A stretch of DNA of 64,000 nt from Smithellaceae bacterium. GTDB lineage: Bacteria; Desulfobacterota; Syntrophia; Syntrophales; Smithellaceae. The stretch is taken from positions 52,205-116,204 of the forward strand of contig JAUYFM010000041.1 in assembly GCA_030690945.1 (NCBI GenBank). The letters are read 5' to 3'. The position numbers were made by a program, and so were the translations under genes. Under the pieces are notes generated by a model. It was not told where the DNA came from and did not search any database. It was given only the letters and a program-made list of their open reading frames with translations. Each line of letters starts with the position of its first letter. Positions within the stretch are counted from its first letter, which is position 1. This document shows positions 38,648-50,861 of the stretch, piece by piece.

Positions 38648-38676
38648 TAACTATCAATTCAAGCCTCTTCTGTCAA
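38648..38676 (-). promoter_or_regulatory. Promoter of rpsL-rpsG-tuf
   Basis: On the minus strand TTGACA (38671-38676) is followed by a 17-base spacer and TAGTTA (38648-38653). It lies in the 102-base gap after rpoC and would give a 5'-UTR of about 45 bases before rpsL. The -10 is weak against consensus but shares the TAG start seen at two other translation-gene promoters here. Confidence 0.55.
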
Positions 38677-38698
38677 GTAATTTCTTCTTTTTTTTCAT

Positions 38699-41600
38699 TT
38701 ATTCTGCAATCGCTTCCACGTCGTCAGCTTCCACCTTAATGCCCAGCTTACGATACATTACCAAGCCGGTACCTGCGGGTATTAAACGACCCATAATGAC
38801 GTTTTCTTTGAGGCCCCGCAAGTAGTCTGTTTTACCGGAAAGCGATGCTTCAGTCAGCACTCGTGTCGTTTCCTGGAATGAAGCAGCCGATATGAAACTC
38901 TGGGTACTGAGCGATGCTTTGGTAATCCCCAGCAGTAATGGATCCCCAATAGCAGGCCGCCCACCCTGAGCTATCACCTTATCGTTTTCTTCCTGGAAGC
39001 GGTAACGTTCAACCTGCTCATCGGCGATAAAAACGGCATCACCTGGATCGGTTATCCGGACTCGACGGAGCATCTGGCGGACAATAACTTCCATATGCTT
39101 ATCATTAATTTTAACACCTTGCAAACGATAAACTTCCTGAACTTCATCGACCAGGTATCTGGCCAACTCTTTTTCGCCTTTAATCGCCAAAAGGTCATGG
39201 GGGTTATTCACGCCATCCATCAAAGCGTCGCCAGGCGTCACCCGATCGCCCTCCTGAACGCTGATATGCTTGCCTTTAGGAATCAGGTATTCTTTTTCTT
39301 CACCAACTTCCGGCGTAACAATGATTTTTCGTTTGCCCTTGGCATCTTTTCCGAAAGCGACAATACCGTCAATTTCGCTGATCACGGCAAAATCTTTTGG
39401 TTTACGCGCCTCAAATAATTCAGCAACTCTCGGCAAACCACCTGTAATATCTTTCGTTTTTGTTGTTTCACGAGGAATTTTTGCCAGAATATCGCCTGCT
39501 CGTACTTCGTCTCCTTCGGAAACAACAATATTGACGCCAACCGACAGAAAATAACGGGCTGTCGAATTTGTACTGACCAGTTTAGCTGTCTTTCCCTTAC
39601 TGTCTTTAAGGGAAACGCGTGGTCTTAAATCGCCGCCTTTGAATTCGACAATGACTTTACGGGACAACCCAGTGACTTCATCAACCTGTTCCTGCATTGT
39701 TTTTCCTTCAATGATATCACCGTATTTGATGGTACCATCCACTTCCGACAGAATCGGTATGGAGAAAGGATCCCATTCGGCAATCAACTGCCCGCGTTTT
39801 ACCGAGCTGTTATCGCTTACCTTGAGGTGAGCACCATAAGGCACGGTGTATTTACCGCGGCTGCGATTTTGCTCATCGAGAACATGAACTTCACCATGAC
39901 GATTCATAACCACGTAATCGTTTTCTCTGGTTTTAACGGTATTCAAATTTACAAACTTTATCAAACCGTCATGACGCGCCTCGAGCGTGGAATGCTCGTC
40001 AAACTTTGCCGTACCACCGATATGGAACGTTCGCATGGTCAGCTGCGTACCGGGCTCACCGATGGATTGCGCGGCAACAATGCCGACGGCTTCACCGATG
40101 TTCACAATGTGGCCATGGGCCAGGTCGCGGCCATAACACATGGCACAAACACCGTGCTTGGCACGACACGTTAAAACGGAACGGATATTAACCCTCTCGA
40201 CACCAGCACGGTCGATTTTCTCGGCCAGGGCCTCATCAATGGCTTCATTGGTTTTTACAATCACTTCATCAGTAAAAGGATCCTTGATTTCCCGCAAAGC
40301 GACACGACCCAACACACGCTCTCCGGCGGTTTCAATCATTTCACCGCCTTCCATCAACGCCGACACATAGAGTCCGTCAACGGTTTCGCAATCCTGCTCG
40401 GTAATAATGCAGTCCTGCGCCACATCCACCAGGCGTCTGGTCAGATAACCGGAATTAGCTGTCTTCAAAGCCGTATCCGCCAAACCCTTGCGGGCGCCGT
40501 GCGTTGAAATGAAATATTGGAGCACCGTCAAGCCTTCACGGAAATTCGCCGTGATCGGCGTCTCGATAATTTCCCCGGAAGGCTTGGCCATCAAACCGCG
40601 CATACCGGCCAATTGCCTGAGTTGCTGCCCCGAGCCACGGGCGCCGGAATCGGCCATCATGTATATCGGGTTGAAACTTTCAATTCTGCGTTTCTTGCCG
40701 TCGTGACCTGCAACTTCTTCCGTACTGATGCCGGTCAACATTTCCGAGGCGATTTTTTCAGTGGCTTGCGCCCAGATGTCGATAACTTTATTGTAACGTT
40801 CACCATCGGTAATCAAGCCGTCCATGTATTGTTTTTGAATTTTCAGCACATCCTTGTCGGCCTGCAAAACAATACTTTTCTTGTTTTCAGGAATAATCAT
40901 GTTGCCTACGGCAAACGACAAGCCGGAAATCGTGGCATATTTGAAACCCAAGTCTTTCAGGCGGTCAGCCAGAAGAACCGTTGTCTTATCCCCGCAGAGG
41001 CGGTAGCAATAGTCAATCAGATTGGCCAGTTCCTTTTTGTTCATCAGTTTATTGACCGCATCAAAGCCGATTTCCTCCGGAATGATTTCATAAAGAATAA
41101 TGCGTCCGGCTGTCGTTTCTTTCAATTCGGAATCAATGCGCACTTTAATCCGCGCGTGTAAATCAATGGCGCCGGCATCAATGGCTGAGCGAACTTCTTC
41201 GGGCCCGGAAAAAATCATTCCTTCGCCCTTTACGTCCTTCTTCACCCGCGTCATATAATAAATTCCTAAAACGATATCCTGACTGGGAATAATGATCGGT
41301 TTGCCGTTGGCCGGAGACAAAATATTGTTCGTGGACATCATCAGCACGCGCGCTTCCGTCTGCGCTTCAACAGACAGAGGCACGTGCACGGCCATCTGGT
41401 CACCGTCGAAGTCAGCGTTAAAAGCGGTACACACCAGCGGATGCAGACGAATAGCCTTTCCTTCAATCAGGACCGGCTCAAAAGCCTGCATACCCAGACG
41501 GTGCAGCGTGGGCGCGCGGTTCAGAATGACCGGGTATTCACGAACAACTTCATCTACGGCATCCCATACTTCGGCCGTTTCTCTTTCAACCATTTTCTTG

Positions 41601-42793
41601 GCGCTCTTCACCGTAGTGACATACCCTTTTTCCAGCAGGCGGTTATAGACAAAGGGTTTGAAAAGTTCGAGCGCCATTTTTTTGGGCAGACCACACTGAT
41701 GCAATCTTAAATCGGGACCAACGGTAATAACCGAGCGGCCGGAATAGTCCACGCGCTTTCCCAGCAGGTTCTGACGAAAACGCCCCTGCTTGCCTTTGAG
41801 CATATCCGAAAGCGATCGCAGCGGTCGCTTGTTGGTGCCGGTAATCGCCCGACCGCGCCGACCGTTGTCAAAAAGGACATCGACTGCTTCCTGCAACATG
41901 CGCTTTTCGTTGCGGATAATAATCTCCGGCGCGTTGAGCTCCTGGAGACGCTTCAAACGGTTATTTCTATTAATGACGCGTCGATACAAATCGTTGAGAT
42001 CAGACGTGGCAAACCGTCCACCGTCGAGCGGAACCAGCGGTCTCAGATCAGGTGGAATAACCGGCAGGACCGTTAAAACCATCCATTCAGGCTTATTGCC
42101 GGACTTGCGCAACGCTTCGACCACTTTGAGTCGTTTGACAATTTTTTTCTTTTTGGTATCGGAGATCGATGTAACCACCTCCGCACGGAGTTCTTCATAG
42201 AGCTTTTCCAGATTAATTTCTTCGAGCAGCTGCCGCACGGCTTCAGCGCCGATTCCCGCGACAAATCCGGTTTCTCCGTATTGTTCTTTCGCCTCGAGAT
42301 ATTCTTCATCCGTGAGGAGCTCTTGCTTTTTGAACGGTGTGTCTTTTGGATCCAGTACGATCCAGGACTCAAAGTAGAGAACTTTTTCCAGTTCTTTGAG
42401 CGTCAGATCCATCACATTGCCGATACGACTGGGCAGACTCTTCAAAAACCAGATATGAGCAACCGGCGTGGCCAGCGTGATATGCCCCATTCGCTCGCGG
42501 CGAACTTTGGATTGAATGACTTCGACACCACACTTTTCACACACAACACCACGGTGCTTCATGCGCTTATATCGGCCGCAAAGACATTCATAATCTTTCA
42601 CCGGCCCGAATATCTTCGCGCAGAAAAGACCGTCGCGTTCCGGCTTAAATGTCCGGTAATTGATCGTCTCCGGCTTTTTAACTTCGCCGTTGGACCAGGA
42701 AATAATTTTTTCCGGCGAGGCGATCGAAATCTTTATTGCATTGAATCTGATCGGATTTCTTGGTTTTTCAAAATAACTGAAAACGTCTTCCAC
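38699..42793 (-). CDS. rpoC: RNA polymerase beta' subunit
   Basis: The 1364-residue catalytic subunit. The N-terminal zinc site has Cys70, Cys72, Cys85 and Cys88. The magnesium-binding motif NADFDGD is at 459-465. A second zinc cluster lies around [13 protein letters not shown], and the trigger-loop region follows. No large insertion is obvious. It lies 44 bases after rpoB and upstream of the rpsL promoter. Confidence 0.98.
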   Translation of the reverse strand: MEDVFSYFEKPRNPIRFNAIKISIASPEKIISWSNGEVKKPETINYRTFKPERDGLFCAKIFGPVKDYECLCGRYKRMKHRGVVCEKCGVEVIQSKVRRERMGHITLATPVAHIWFLKSLPSRIGNVMDLTLKELEKVLYFESWIVLDPKDTPFKKQELLTDEEYLEAKEQYGETGFVAGIGAEAVRQLLEEINLEKLYEELRAEVVTSISDTKKKKIVKRLKVVEALRKSGNKPEWMVLTVLPVIPPDLRPLVPLDGGRFATSDLNDLYRRVINRNNRLKRLQELNAPEIIIRNEKRMLQEAVDVLFDNGRRGRAITGTNKRPLRSLSDMLKGKQGRFRQNLLGKRVDYSGRSVITVGPDLRLHQCGLPKKMALELFKPFVYNRLLEKGYVTTVKSAKKMVERETAEVWDAVDEVVREYPVILNRAPTLHRLGMQAFEPVLIEGKAIRLHPLVCTAFNADFDGDQMAVHVPLSVEAQTEARVLMMSTNNILSPANGKPIIIPSQDIVLGIYYMTRVKKDVKGEGMIFSGPEEVRSAIDAGAIDLHARIKVRIDSELKETTAGRIILYEIIPEEIGFDAVNKLMNKKELANLIDYCYRLCGDKTTVLLADRLKDLGFKYATISGLSFAVGNMIIPENKKSIVLQADKDVLKIQKQYMDGLITDGERYNKVIDIWAQATEKIASEMLTGISTEEVAGHDGKKRRIESFNPIYMMADSGARGSGQQLRQLAGMRGLMAKPSGEIIETPITANFREGLTVLQYFISTHGARKGLADTALKTANSGYLTRRLVDVAQDCIITEQDCETVDGLYVSALMEGGEMIETAGERVLGRVALREIKDPFTDEVIVKTNEAIDEALAEKIDRAGVERVNIRSVLTCRAKHGVCAMCYGRDLAHGHIVNIGEAVGIVAAQSIGEPGTQLTMRTFHIGGTAKFDEHSTLEARHDGLIKFVNLNTVKTRENDYVVMNRHGEVHVLDEQNRSRGKYTVPYGAHLKVSDNSSVKRGQLIAEWDPFSIPILSEVDGTIKYGDIIEGKTMQEQVDEVTGLSRKVIVEFKGGDLRPRVSLKDSKGKTAKLVSTNSTARYFLSVGVNIVVSEGDEVRAGDILAKIPRETTKTKDITGGLPRVAELFEARKPKDFAVISEIDGIVAFGKDAKGKRKIIVTPEVGEEKEYLIPKGKHISVQEGDRVTPGDALMDGVNNPHDLLAIKGEKELARYLVDEVQEVYRLQGVKINDKHMEVIVRQMLRRVRITDPGDAVFIADEQVERYRFQEENDKVIAQGGRPAIGDPLLLGITKASLSTQSFISAASFQETTRVLTEASLSGKTDYLRGLKENVIMGRLIPAGTGLVMYRKLGIKVEADDVEAIAE

Positions 42794-42837
42794 AGATTAT
42801 TCTCCTACTATTAAAAACTTAAGTGAAATTTGGAAGT

Positions 42838-45800
42838 TTATTCTTCCTCAATCAATTCCACGTCTAATCCGAGACTCTGAAGTTCCTTCACCAGTACGTT
42901 GAAGGACTCCGGAAGACCCGGCTCGAATGTATGTTCGCCTTTGACGATAGATTCATAAATCCTCGTCCGCCCGGCAACGTCGTCAGACTTGACTGTTAAG
43001 AATTCCTGCAGGGCATAGGAAGCGCCGTAGGCTTCCATGGCCCAGACTTCCATTTCTCCCAGTCTCTGACCGCCGAATTGTGCCTTGCCGCCCAAAGGTT
43101 GCTGTGTGACCAGTGAATAGGGCCCGATGGAACGGGCGTGAATTTTATTATCAACCAGATGATGCAGTTTCAGCATGTAAATGATGCCAACGGTCACTTC
43201 CTGATCAAATGGTTCACCGGTGCGGCCGTCAAATAATAAAGATTGGCCGGTTTCAGGCAAACCCGCCGTATCCAGCATTTTGCGGATCTGGGATTCGGGA
43301 CAGCCGTCAAAAACGGGACTGGCCACCAGCATGCCCTTTTTCAGGCGGCTGACAAATCGTTTGACATCTTCCGCAGATGCTTTTTCCAGAAATTCATCAA
43401 AATCGGGGGAAGAATACGTTTTTTTCAATTCGCTTTTGATTGAATTCAGGTTGTTGTTCTTTTCCAGTAATTCATTTAAACCTTCACCAATTGATTTTGC
43501 CGCCCAGCCTAAATGTGTTTCGAGAATCTGGCCGATGTTCATACGGGACGGAACGCCCAGCGGATTGAGAATGATATCGACCGTTGAACCATCGGCAAAA
43601 TAAGGCATGTCTTCTTCCGGAAGAATCCTGGATAAAACACCTTTGTTGCCGTGACGGCCCGCCATTTTATCACCGACGGACAATTTCCTTTTAATAGCAA
43701 TATAGACTTTCACCATCTTGATGACACCCGGCGGCAGCTCATCGCTGGCTTTAATTTTATCGAGCTTTTCTTCAAAATGCGCCTTAACAAAGTCTATTTT
43801 TCTTTCCATCATAGAAAGCAGATTCGTCAGTTTTTCTTCCGAACCGTCATTTTCAGCAAGGGTAATTTCCTTCCAATACGTAAAAGGAATATCCAACCAG
43901 ATTTCTTTGGTTATTTTATCGCCTTTTTTCAGAAGCGTCTTCTTTTTCACGTCGACAATTTTGCCTGCTGCTATTTTACCGATCACCAGTTTCGCGATAT
44001 CTTTTTTGATGGATTCCGCCAGAATACGGATTTCATCATCACGATCCTTCGTCAACTGCTCAATCGCGTCTTCTTCAATCGCCTGTGAACGCAAATCTTT
44101 GTCGGCGCCTTTACGCGTGAAAATCTTGGCGTCAATAACGGTTCCTTCCACACCGGGCGGGACACGCAAAGATGTGTCTCGCACATCGCTGGCTTTCTCG
44201 CCAAAAATCGCCCGAAGGAGTTTTTCCTCGGCGGATAACTGCGTTTCACCTTTGGGCGTGATCTTGCCGACCAGGATATCTCCCGGCTTTACGGAGACGC
44301 CGATGCGGATGATACCGCTTTCATCGAGGTTACGAAGCGCTTCCTCACCAACATTGGGAATATCCCGTGTTATTTCTTCCTTGCCCAGTTTGGTGTCGCG
44401 GGCCATGGTTTCAAACTCTTCAATATGAATGGATGTGTAAACATCTTCCTTGACGATTCTTTCACTGACCAGAATGGAGTCTTCGTAGTTGTATCCACCC
44501 CAGGACATGAAGGCAACCATTACGTTGCGCCCCAGGGCCAGTTCGCCGTTATCCGTCGCAGGACCATCAGCCAGAATATCCCTCTTCCGGACACGATCGC
44601 CGACGGCAATAATCGGTTTCTGGTTAAAACAGGTGTCCTGATTGGAGCGCTGGTACTTGGATAAAGTATAAATGTCCACGCCGGTATCCAGGCCATCTTC
44701 TTCCGGCTTATCGGCGCGAATCACGATGCGCGAAGCATCCACACTTTCGACAACGCCCGGCCGCTTAGCCACCACAACGGCGCCGGAATCGCGGGCAACA
44801 ATGGCTTCCATTCCCGTGCCGACCACCGGCACTTCGGGACACATGAGCGGCACGGCCTGACGCTGCATGTTGGACCCCATGAGCGCGCGGTTGGCGTCGT
44901 CATGCTCCAGAAACGGAATGAGAGCCGCGGCCACGGAAACGAGCTGATTGGGGGCGACATCCATCATATTAATATCTTCCGGCATCACTGAAAGAAAGTC
45001 GTCGCCTTTTCTGGCCGAAATGAGTTCTTCTTCAAATTTACCTTTTTTATCGAGCGGTCGGTCTGCCGGCGCAATAATCTGATTTTCTTCCTCGATGGCT
45101 GTCATAAATTTCACATCTTGCAGCACCTTGCCATTTTCGACCAGGCGGTAGGGTGTTTCTATGAAGCCAAATTCATTAACACGCGCGTAAGTGCTGAGTG
45201 ACACAATCAAGCCGATATTCGGACCTTCCGGTGTTTCGACGGGACAGATGCGGCCGTAATGCGTCGGATGAACGTCGCGGACTTCAAATCCGGCGCGCTC
45301 CCGCGTCAAACCGCCCGGTCCCAGAGCGGATAGACGGCGCTTATGCGTGATTTCCGACAGCGGATTGGTCTGATCCATAAACTGGGACAATTGGCTGGAA
45401 CCGAAAAATTCATTAACCACCGCCGACACCGGTTTGGCGTTGATGAGATCGTGCGGCATCATGGTTTCGATATCCTGCAGACTCATTTTTTCTTTAATGG
45501 CCCGTTCCATGCGTACCAGACCGATGCGGTACTGATTTTCAATAAGTTCGCCTACAGAACGCACGCGGCGGTTCCCCAGGTGGTCGATATCATCAACACT
45601 GCACTCGCCGGTGCCGTTTTTCAAATCAATGAGATATTTAACGGATGCCAGAATATCATCGTTACGCAACACAGTTAAATCGGTCGAAACATTCAAGCGC
45701 AGCTTATAGTTCATCTTCGCGCGGCCGACATCCGACAAATCGTAGGTTTCCGGCTCAAAAAAGAGGCTGTTGAAAAACTTCGCCGCGGTCTCCGGTGTGG

Positions 45801-46953
45801 GAGGATTGCTGGGGCGAAGCCTGCGGTATATCTCCATAATTGCATCTTCTGCGGTATCGATGCGATCCATCAGCAACGTGTCACGAATGGAGGCGTTATC
45901 AAGGTCTTCATCAATATGAATAAACTTTAATTCTTTGACGCCCTTCTCCTCGGCGATCTCGAGCCCATTTAACGGCAACACTTCATTGCAGCGGAAAAGA
46001 ATCTCTCCGGTCCGAGGATCATGAACATCCGCTGAAAGTACTTTCCCTGTCAAATCAGCTTCTTGAATAGCCACTCGCTTAATTCCGGCATCCAAGACTT
46101 TCTTGAGCAGCGGTTTGGTGAGTTTGCGGCCTTTTTTAACGATGACTTCATCGCTTTTCGGATATTTAATATCTTCCGGCGCCTTTTGTCCGGACAGAGA
46201 ATCGTCAACCGCAAAATAAATCTTTTCGCCTTCGATGGTTATTTTTTCAATATTGTAAAAATAGTTTAAGATAAATTCCGTCGAATTACCCATGGCCTTC
46301 AACAGAATGGTGACAGGCATTTTTCGACGGCGGTCAATCCTCACATAGAGCAGATCCTTGGAATCAAATTCCAGATCCAGCCAGGAACCCCGGATAGGAA
46401 TCACTCTCGCCGAATAAATCAGTTTGCCGGAAGCAACCGTCTTCCCTTTATCATGATCAAAAAAGATACCGGGCGACCGGTGCAGCTGACTGACAATCAC
46501 CCGCTCCGATCCGTTGACGATAAACGTACCGTTTTCCGTCATGAGCGGAATTTCACCGAAGTAAATTTCCTGCTCTTTAATATCGCGGATCGGCTTAGTC
46601 TCAGCCGCTTCACGATTGATCTTGCCGTCGGCGAGCCGGTCAGTGTCAAACACCACCAGTCTGACCACAATTTTTAAAGGAGCGGCATAGGTCATGCTCT
46701 TCTGAATACACTCCTTCATATCATACCGGACATGACCAATCTTGTAGCTGGCAAACTCCAGCGAACATTTTCCGCTGAAATCCGAAATGGGGAAAACGCT
46801 CTTGAAAGCGCCCTGCAAGCCGATGTTGCGCCGCTTGGCTAGCGGCACGTCGGCTTGCAGGAATTTTTCATAAGATCGCGTCTGGATTTCAATCAGATTG
46901 GGAATATCCTGTATTTGCTTTACACGGCCAAAATTTTTTCTAAAGTCGCCCAT
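42838..46953 (-). CDS. rpoB: RNA polymerase beta subunit
   Basis: The 1371-residue catalytic subunit. The rifampicin region reads [20 protein letters not shown] followed by [10 protein letters not shown], with the residues usually changed in resistance (Asp, His, Ser/Arg) in sensitive form. [19 protein letters not shown] and the C-terminal [20 protein letters not shown] are intact. It follows rplL by 29 bases in the usual rplKAJL-rpoBC order. Confidence 0.98.
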   Translation of the reverse strand: MGDFRKNFGRVKQIQDIPNLIEIQTRSYEKFLQADVPLAKRRNIGLQGAFKSVFPISDFSGKCSLEFASYKIGHVRYDMKECIQKSMTYAAPLKIVVRLVVFDTDRLADGKINREAAETKPIRDIKEQEIYFGEIPLMTENGTFIVNGSERVIVSQLHRSPGIFFDHDKGKTVASGKLIYSARVIPIRGSWLDLEFDSKDLLYVRIDRRRKMPVTILLKAMGNSTEFILNYFYNIEKITIEGEKIYFAVDDSLSGQKAPEDIKYPKSDEVIVKKGRKLTKPLLKKVLDAGIKRVAIQEADLTGKVLSADVHDPRTGEILFRCNEVLPLNGLEIAEEKGVKELKFIHIDEDLDNASIRDTLLMDRIDTAEDAIMEIYRRLRPSNPPTPETAAKFFNSLFFEPETYDLSDVGRAKMNYKLRLNVSTDLTVLRNDDILASVKYLIDLKNGTGECSVDDIDHLGNRRVRSVGELIENQYRIGLVRMERAIKEKMSLQDIETMMPHDLINAKPVSAVVNEFFGSSQLSQFMDQTNPLSEITHKRRLSALGPGGLTRERAGFEVRDVHPTHYGRICPVETPEGPNIGLIVSLSTYARVNEFGFIETPYRLVENGKVLQDVKFMTAIEEENQIIAPADRPLDKKGKFEEELISARKGDDFLSVMPEDINMMDVAPNQLVSVAAALIPFLEHDDANRALMGSNMQRQAVPLMCPEVPVVGTGMEAIVARDSGAVVVAKRPGVVESVDASRIVIRADKPEEDGLDTGVDIYTLSKYQRSNQDTCFNQKPIIAVGDRVRKRDILADGPATDNGELALGRNVMVAFMSWGGYNYEDSILVSERIVKEDVYTSIHIEEFETMARDTKLGKEEITRDIPNVGEEALRNLDESGIIRIGVSVKPGDILVGKITPKGETQLSAEEKLLRAIFGEKASDVRDTSLRVPPGVEGTVIDAKIFTRKGADKDLRSQAIEEDAIEQLTKDRDDEIRILAESIKKDIAKLVIGKIAAGKIVDVKKKTLLKKGDKITKEIWLDIPFTYWKEITLAENDGSEEKLTNLLSMMERKIDFVKAHFEEKLDKIKASDELPPGVIKMVKVYIAIKRKLSVGDKMAGRHGNKGVLSRILPEEDMPYFADGSTVDIILNPLGVPSRMNIGQILETHLGWAAKSIGEGLNELLEKNNNLNSIKSELKKTYSSPDFDEFLEKASAEDVKRFVSRLKKGMLVASPVFDGCPESQIRKMLDTAGLPETGQSLLFDGRTGEPFDQEVTVGIIYMLKLHHLVDNKIHARSIGPYSLVTQQPLGGKAQFGGQRLGEMEVWAMEAYGASYALQEFLTVKSDDVAGRTRIYESIVKGEHTFEPGLPESFNVLVKELQSLGLDVELIEEE

Positions 46954-46982
46954 AGTATCCTTAAATAAAATAAGAGATTATA

Positions 46983-47369
46983 TTACTTAATCTCGACAGT
47001 ACCGCCCACTTCTTCAATTTTCTTCTTGATATCAGCTGCTTCGTCTTTCGTGACGGCTTCTTTAATCGCCTTGGGCACGCCTTCCACCAAGTCTTTAGCT
47101 TCTTTCAGGCCTAAACCTGTAATTGCACGAACGACTTTAATAACCTGAATCTTTTCAGCGCCGAAACTGGTGAGAACAGCATTGAACTCTGTCTGCTCTT
47201 CAACTACGGCGGCAGGCGCTGCGCCAACACCCGGCATAGCGGCCATCATGGGGGCAGCAGCGGATACACCGAACTTTTCTTCCAGTTCTTTCACCAGAGC
47301 GGAAAGCTCCAGCACGGTCATGTTTGCAATAAAGGTGACAACATCTTCTTTCGTTATTTGATCAGCCAT
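46983..47369 (-). CDS. rplL: 50S ribosomal protein L7/L12
   Basis: A 128-residue stalk protein: an N-terminal dimerisation domain, an Ala/Pro-rich hinge (about 40-55) and a C-terminal factor-binding domain with [20 protein letters not shown]. It follows rplJ by 29 bases. Confidence 0.97.
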   Translation of the reverse strand: MADQITKEDVVTFIANMTVLELSALVKELEEKFGVSAAAPMMAAMPGVGAAPAAVVEEQTEFNAVLTSFGAEKIQVIKVVRAITGLGLKEAKDLVEGVPKAIKEAVTKDEAADIKKKIEEVGGTVEIK

Positions 47370-47398
47370 TTTTCTATTCCTCTTTAAGTATGTATTTT

Positions 47399-47923
47399 TT
47401 AGTTTAAAGTTTTTTTCTTATCACAATAGGCATTGAGCACTTGCACAAAGCTTCTCGGAACACCGCTCAAAACAGTGACAAACGAGGTCGGCACAGCCGC
47501 CATGACTGAAACCAGTTTGCCCAAGAGAACTTCCCGGCTGGGTAATTCGGCCAAAGCGCTAATATCCGCTTTCGTCAATAGCTTGCCGTCGAGCACCCCG
47601 ACTTTAATTTCCAGTTCAGGATTTTTCTTGGCGAATTCAATCAAAGCTTTCGTCGGTGCTACCGGGTCTTTATAGCTTAAGACAACGGCAACAGGCCATT
47701 TGAAATGATCCGAAAGAATTTGGAAGTCAGTCTCTTTCGAGGCAATGCCCAAAAGGGTATTTTTAACAACTTTCAATTCAGCATCGTTCTTACGCAATAC
47801 GCTTCTCAGGGCTTCCATTTTTAAAACGGTCATCGCGTTGAAGCTGGTCAAAACGCCCAGATTGGCCTGCTTGAGTTTCTCCTGAAGCTCGGATACAATT
47901 TGTTCTTTCGTTCTCCTATCCAA
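47399..47923 (-). CDS. rplJ: 50S ribosomal protein L10
   Basis: A 174-residue stalk base that carries L7/L12 dimers. [30 protein letters not shown] and the C-terminal helix for L12 binding are present. Translation starts at TTG with a perfect AAGGAGG 8 bases upstream. The upstream leader suggests autoregulation. Confidence 0.95.
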   Translation of the reverse strand: MDRRTKEQIVSELQEKLKQANLGVLTSFNAMTVLKMEALRSVLRKNDAELKVVKNTLLGIASKETDFQILSDHFKWPVAVVLSYKDPVAPTKALIEFAKKNPELEIKVGVLDGKLLTKADISALAELPSREVLLGKLVSVMAAVPTSFVTVLSGVPRSFVQVLNAYCDKKKTLN

Positions 47924-47934
47924 TATATCAGCCT

Positions 47935-48128
47935 CCTTTCAAAATTATTTTTACTTGAGGCCGGAGAATCTAGCCACATACAGAGTAGAAAACGGTTTAT
48001 CCGCCCAAAGCCGATCCCCGTTTCCCGAAAAATGATTACCTCGAAAAATTCAGTAACTATTTTCTATTCCACGAGTCTCGGCAGGCCATTTTCCGTTTAA
48101 ACTTCCGTACCTGCTGTCTTCGACCTAT
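47935..48128 (-). ncRNA. L10 leader (autoregulatory mRNA element)
   Basis: The 247-base gap between rplA and rplJ contains, on the minus strand, GAAGACAGCAGG (near 48110-48124) and CCTGCCGAGAC (near 48074-48086). These pair to form the kink-turn stem characteristic of L10 leaders. Binding of L10(L12)4 to this leader represses rplJL in other bacteria. The boundaries are approximate. Confidence 0.75.
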
Positions 48129-48170
48129 ACTACTGCTACTCATTCGCGGCGCGAATTCGTATTTGCTATT

Positions 48171-48872
48171 TTAACTTGCGCTCTTAATCTCCAGAGGGTC
48201 AATTCGCACGCCCGCACCCATGGTGCTGGATATTGCAATACTCTTAATATAAGTTCCCTTGCTGGATGCCGGTTTCAACTTGATGATGGTTTCCAAAAGT
48301 GCATTGACGTTTTCGCTTAATTTTTCAGCGCCAAAAGAAACTTTACCGACCGGCGAATGAACGATGCCCGCTTTTTCCACGCGGAATTCCACTTTGCCGG
48401 CCTTAAGCTCTTTCACGGCATTGGCAAGATCAAACGTTACCGTTCCAACCTTAGGATTGGGCATCAAACCACGCGGACCTAAAATTTTAGCAATTTTGCC
48501 CACGGAACCCATCATATCCGGCGTAGCGATCACGCGATCAAAATCCAGCCATCCACCTTTAATTTTCTCAATGATTTCATCGTTGCCGACTAAATCCGCA
48601 CCGGCTTCCAGCGCTTCTTTTTCTTTATCGCCCTTGGCAAAAACCAGCACTCGCACCGTTTTGCCCAGGCCATTGGGAAGAACAACACTGCCCCGAACCA
48701 TCTGATCGGCATGTGCCGGGTTAACGCCTAAACGGACGGCGGCATCCACAGTCTCGTCGAATTTGGCCCCAACCATTGATACAATCATTTCCGTAGCCTC
48801 TTTAAGCGTATAGCGCTTGGTCGGCTCAACCTTAGCTTTCGCAGCTATGATGCGTTTGCCTCGTCTTAACAT
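48171..48872 (-). CDS. rplA: 50S ribosomal protein L1
   Basis: A 233-residue protein of the mobile L1 stalk at the tRNA exit site. [40 protein letters not shown] and [14 protein letters not shown] are typical. L1 often represses the rplKA message. It lies 18 bases after rplK. Confidence 0.97.
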   Translation of the reverse strand: MLRRGKRIIAAKAKVEPTKRYTLKEATEMIVSMVGAKFDETVDAAVRLGVNPAHADQMVRGSVVLPNGLGKTVRVLVFAKGDKEKEALEAGADLVGNDEIIEKIKGGWLDFDRVIATPDMMGSVGKIAKILGPRGLMPNPKVGTVTFDLANAVKELKAGKVEFRVEKAGIVHSPVGKVSFGAEKLSENVNALLETIIKLKPASSKGTYIKSIAISSTMGAGVRIDPLEIKSAS

Positions 48873-48890
48873 AATAAAACCTCGTCTTTA

Positions 48891-49316
48891 TTAACCTGCT
48901 ATTTCAATTCCCATTGACCTTGCCGTACCGGCAATAATCTTGACCGCACCTTCGATGTCCACGGCGTTCAAATCATTGAATTTCAACTGCGCGATGTCTT
49001 GAACCTGCTTGGCCGTGACGGTTCCCACTTTTTCCCTCTTGGGATCAGCCGCACCTTTGGCGACTTTGGCCGCCTGTTTGAGTAAGACGGAAGCAGGCGG
49101 TGTTTTAGTGATGAAGGTAAATGATCGATCCGCGTAAACCGTAATCACAACGGGAACAATCATCCCTTCCTGACTTTGCGTCAAGGCATTGTAGGCCTTG
49201 CAAAACTCCATAATGTTAACGCCGTGCTGTCCTAACGCAGGTCCGATCGGGGGTGATGGTGTCGCCTTTCCCGCTTTAATCTGCAATTTAATATTCGCAA
49301 TAACTTTTTTTGCCAT
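48891..49316 (-). CDS. rplK: 50S ribosomal protein L11
   Basis: A 141-residue protein of the GTPase-associated centre and thiostrepton site. [20 protein letters not shown] and [18 protein letters not shown] are invariant. The ATG after AGGTGA is used; a GTG three codons earlier is in frame. Confidence 0.97.
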   Translation of the reverse strand: MAKKVIANIKLQIKAGKATPSPPIGPALGQHGVNIMEFCKAYNALTQSQEGMIVPVVITVYADRSFTFITKTPPASVLLKQAAKVAKGAADPKREKVGTVTAKQVQDIAQLKFNDLNAVDIEGAVKIIAGTARSMGIEIAG

Positions 49317-49371
49317 AACAATCACCTGATCTAAAAATTTTTTAGGCTTTAACCTTACGCCTTGAAATCAC

Positions 49372-49902
49372 TTATCCTTGCATGACCTGGATGAAATCCA
49401 ATTCCACCGGTGTCGGACGGCCGAAGATACTGACGATCACCCTGAGCTTGCTTTTTTCGGGCCGGACTTCATCAATGACCCCATCAAAATTGGTGAAAGG
49501 GCCATCAATAATTTTGACATGATCACCGACATCAAACTTAAATTTGGGTTTCGGCTTAAGGGTCCCTTCATCAATTCTTATCTTCAGATTCTCAACGTCT
49601 TTGTCCGGAATCGGTGACGGCTTATCCTTGCTGCCGATAAAACCGGTTACTTTCGGTGTGTTTTTGACGATATGCCAGTTTTCATCGCTCATTTCCATAC
49701 GCACCAGAATATACCCTGGGAAAAACTTGCGTTTGGATGTTTTCTTCTCTCCCGAAATCAACTCCACAACATCTTCTTCCGGAATAAGAATATCGGAAAA
49801 ACAATCCTGCGCACCGGCCAGTTCAATTCTTTCCTGAAGGCTCATCTTGACCTTATTCTCAAATCCCGAATAAGTATGTACGACGTACCATTTAAAAGCC
49901 AT
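49372..49902 (-). CDS. nusG: Transcription termination/antitermination protein NusG
   Basis: A 176-residue factor that binds elongating RNA polymerase. The NGN domain starts [18 protein letters not shown] and includes [11 protein letters not shown]; a C-terminal KOW domain (about 125-176) includes [20 protein letters not shown]. It couples transcription with Rho or the ribosome through S10. It lies 4 bases after secE. Confidence 0.97.
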   Translation of the reverse strand: MAFKWYVVHTYSGFENKVKMSLQERIELAGAQDCFSDILIPEEDVVELISGEKKTSKRKFFPGYILVRMEMSDENWHIVKNTPKVTGFIGSKDKPSPIPDKDVENLKIRIDEGTLKPKPKFKFDVGDHVKIIDGPFTNFDGVIDEVRPEKSKLRVIVSIFGRPTPVELDFIQVMQG

Positions 49903-49906
49903 GAAG

Positions 49907-50110
49907 TTAACCTAAAATAAACTTGACTAATTTTGAGAGAATTAAATCAATAATTCCCAGATAAAGAGCTATGATCGCAACAATAACAATGACAACCCCG
50001 GTGGATGCTAATGTTTGTTTCCGGGTCGGCCAGGTGACCTTTTTTAACTCAGACTTCGCCTGGGAAAGAAACTGTACTGCCTTATTCATGATCAACTTTA
50101 TTTTTTCCAT
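49907..50110 (-). CDS. secE: Protein translocase subunit SecE
   Basis: A 67-residue single-span form. An amphipathic helix (SQAKSELKKVTWPTRKQTLA) is followed by one transmembrane helix (about 37-58). The start is the ATG after the tRNA-Trp gene; the longer open frame runs through the tRNA and is not real. It pairs with SecY. Confidence 0.94.
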   Translation of the reverse strand: MEKIKLIMNKAVQFLSQAKSELKKVTWPTRKQTLASTGVVIVIVAIIALYLGIIDLILSKLVKFILG

Positions 50111-50135
50111 ATCATCAGCCCTTTTTCGGGAAAAC

Positions 50136-50212
50136 TGGCAGGCCAGGAGGGACTTGAACCCCCAGCATCCGGATTTGGAGTCCGGCGCTCTATCCATTAG
50201 AGCTACTGGCCT
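50136..50212 (-). tRNA. trnW: tRNA-Trp (CCA)
   Basis: A full cloverleaf with a seven-pair acceptor stem (AGGCCAG/CTGGCCT), anticodon CCA, GGTTCAA in the T arm, and the 3' CCA encoded. It lies between rpmG and secE. Confidence 0.97.
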
Positions 50213-50225
50213 ATCCGAATTTTAA

Positions 50226-50375
50226 CTATTTCGTTTCCCTGTGCAGTTTGTGTCCACGGCAAAACTTGCAATATTTTTTCATTTCCAGGCGGTTTTGCAT
50301 GGTACGCTTATTTTTTGTCGTTGTATAATTTCTCTGCTTACAGTCCGTACAAGCTAAAATAATATTATTTCTCAT
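50226..50375 (-). CDS. rpmG: 50S ribosomal protein L33, zinc-binding form
   Basis: A 49-residue protein with zinc ligands Cys9, Cys12, Cys36 and Cys39 (ACTDC and CKFC context). [20 protein letters not shown] is the standard core. An AAGGAG ribosome-binding site lies 5 bases before the ATG. It is 13 bases from tRNA-Thr and is co-transcribed with the tRNAs. Confidence 0.95.
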   Translation of the reverse strand: MRNNIILACTDCKQRNYTTTKNKRTMQNRLEMKKYCKFCRGHKLHRETK

Positions 50376-50388
50376 AATTCTCCTTCAC

Positions 50389-50464
50389 TGGAGCCCACGA
50401 CCAGGATTGAACTGGTGACCTCATCCTTACCAAGGATGTGCTCTACCAACTGAGCTACGTGGGC
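50389..50464 (-). tRNA. trnT: tRNA-Thr (GGT)
   Basis: A cloverleaf with GCCCACG/CGTGGGC acceptor stem, anticodon GGT and encoded CCA. It is the last tRNA of a Thr-Tyr-Gly-Thr series, directly before rpmG. Confidence 0.97.
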
Positions 50465-50504
50465 ACGACTCTTAAACTTTTCAACCGGCATTCAAAAAAA
50501 TACC

Positions 50505-50580
50505 TGGAGCGGGAAACGGGATTCGAACCCGCGACCCTCAGCTTGGAAGGCTGACGCTCTAGCCCCTGAGCTACTCCCGC
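50505..50580 (-). tRNA. trnG: tRNA-Gly (TCC)
   Basis: A cloverleaf with GCGGGAG acceptor 5' strand, anticodon TCC and encoded CCA. It is third in the cluster. Confidence 0.97.
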
Positions 50581-50598
50581 TTACCCATTCATAAAAAC

Positions 50599-50683
50599 TG
50601 GTGGAGGGGGGAGGGTTCGAACCTCCGTAGGCTCCGCCGGCAGATTTACAGTCTGCTCCCTTTGGCCGCTCGGGAACCCCTCC
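50599..50683 (-). tRNA. trnY: tRNA-Tyr (GTA)
   Basis: An 85-base class II tRNA with a long variable arm, anticodon GTA and encoded CCA. It is second in the cluster. Confidence 0.97.
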
Positions 50684-50699
50684 AGTGATATTACTCATC

Positions 50700-50775
50700 T
50701 GGAGCTGGCGATGGGACTTGAACCCGCAACCTGCTGATTACAAATCAGCTGCTCTACCGATTGAGCTACGCCAGC
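50700..50775 (-). tRNA. trnT: tRNA-Thr (TGT)
   Basis: A cloverleaf with GCTGGCG acceptor 5' strand, anticodon TGT and encoded CCA. It is the first gene after the cluster promoter. Confidence 0.97.
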
Positions 50776-50861
50776 AAACCCTTTAATTTAAACCATTTCG
50801 CATGAGCCCCTCTTTGCTTTAAACGCAAAAAAACAACTACACTGCTTCGTGCGAATTGCGG

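Noticed and set aside
40517..41161. Plus-strand frame of 214 codons opposite rpoC
   Set aside because: It is antisense to the beta' subunit. Long antisense frames are expected in such conserved coding sequence.
50111..50197. N-terminal extension of secE
   Set aside because: It would be translated from inside the tRNA-Trp gene. The ATG at 50110 gives the normal SecE length.
50492..50698. Minus-strand frame across the tRNA cluster
   Set aside because: It runs through tRNA-Tyr and tRNA-Gly and is only an accident of their sequence.
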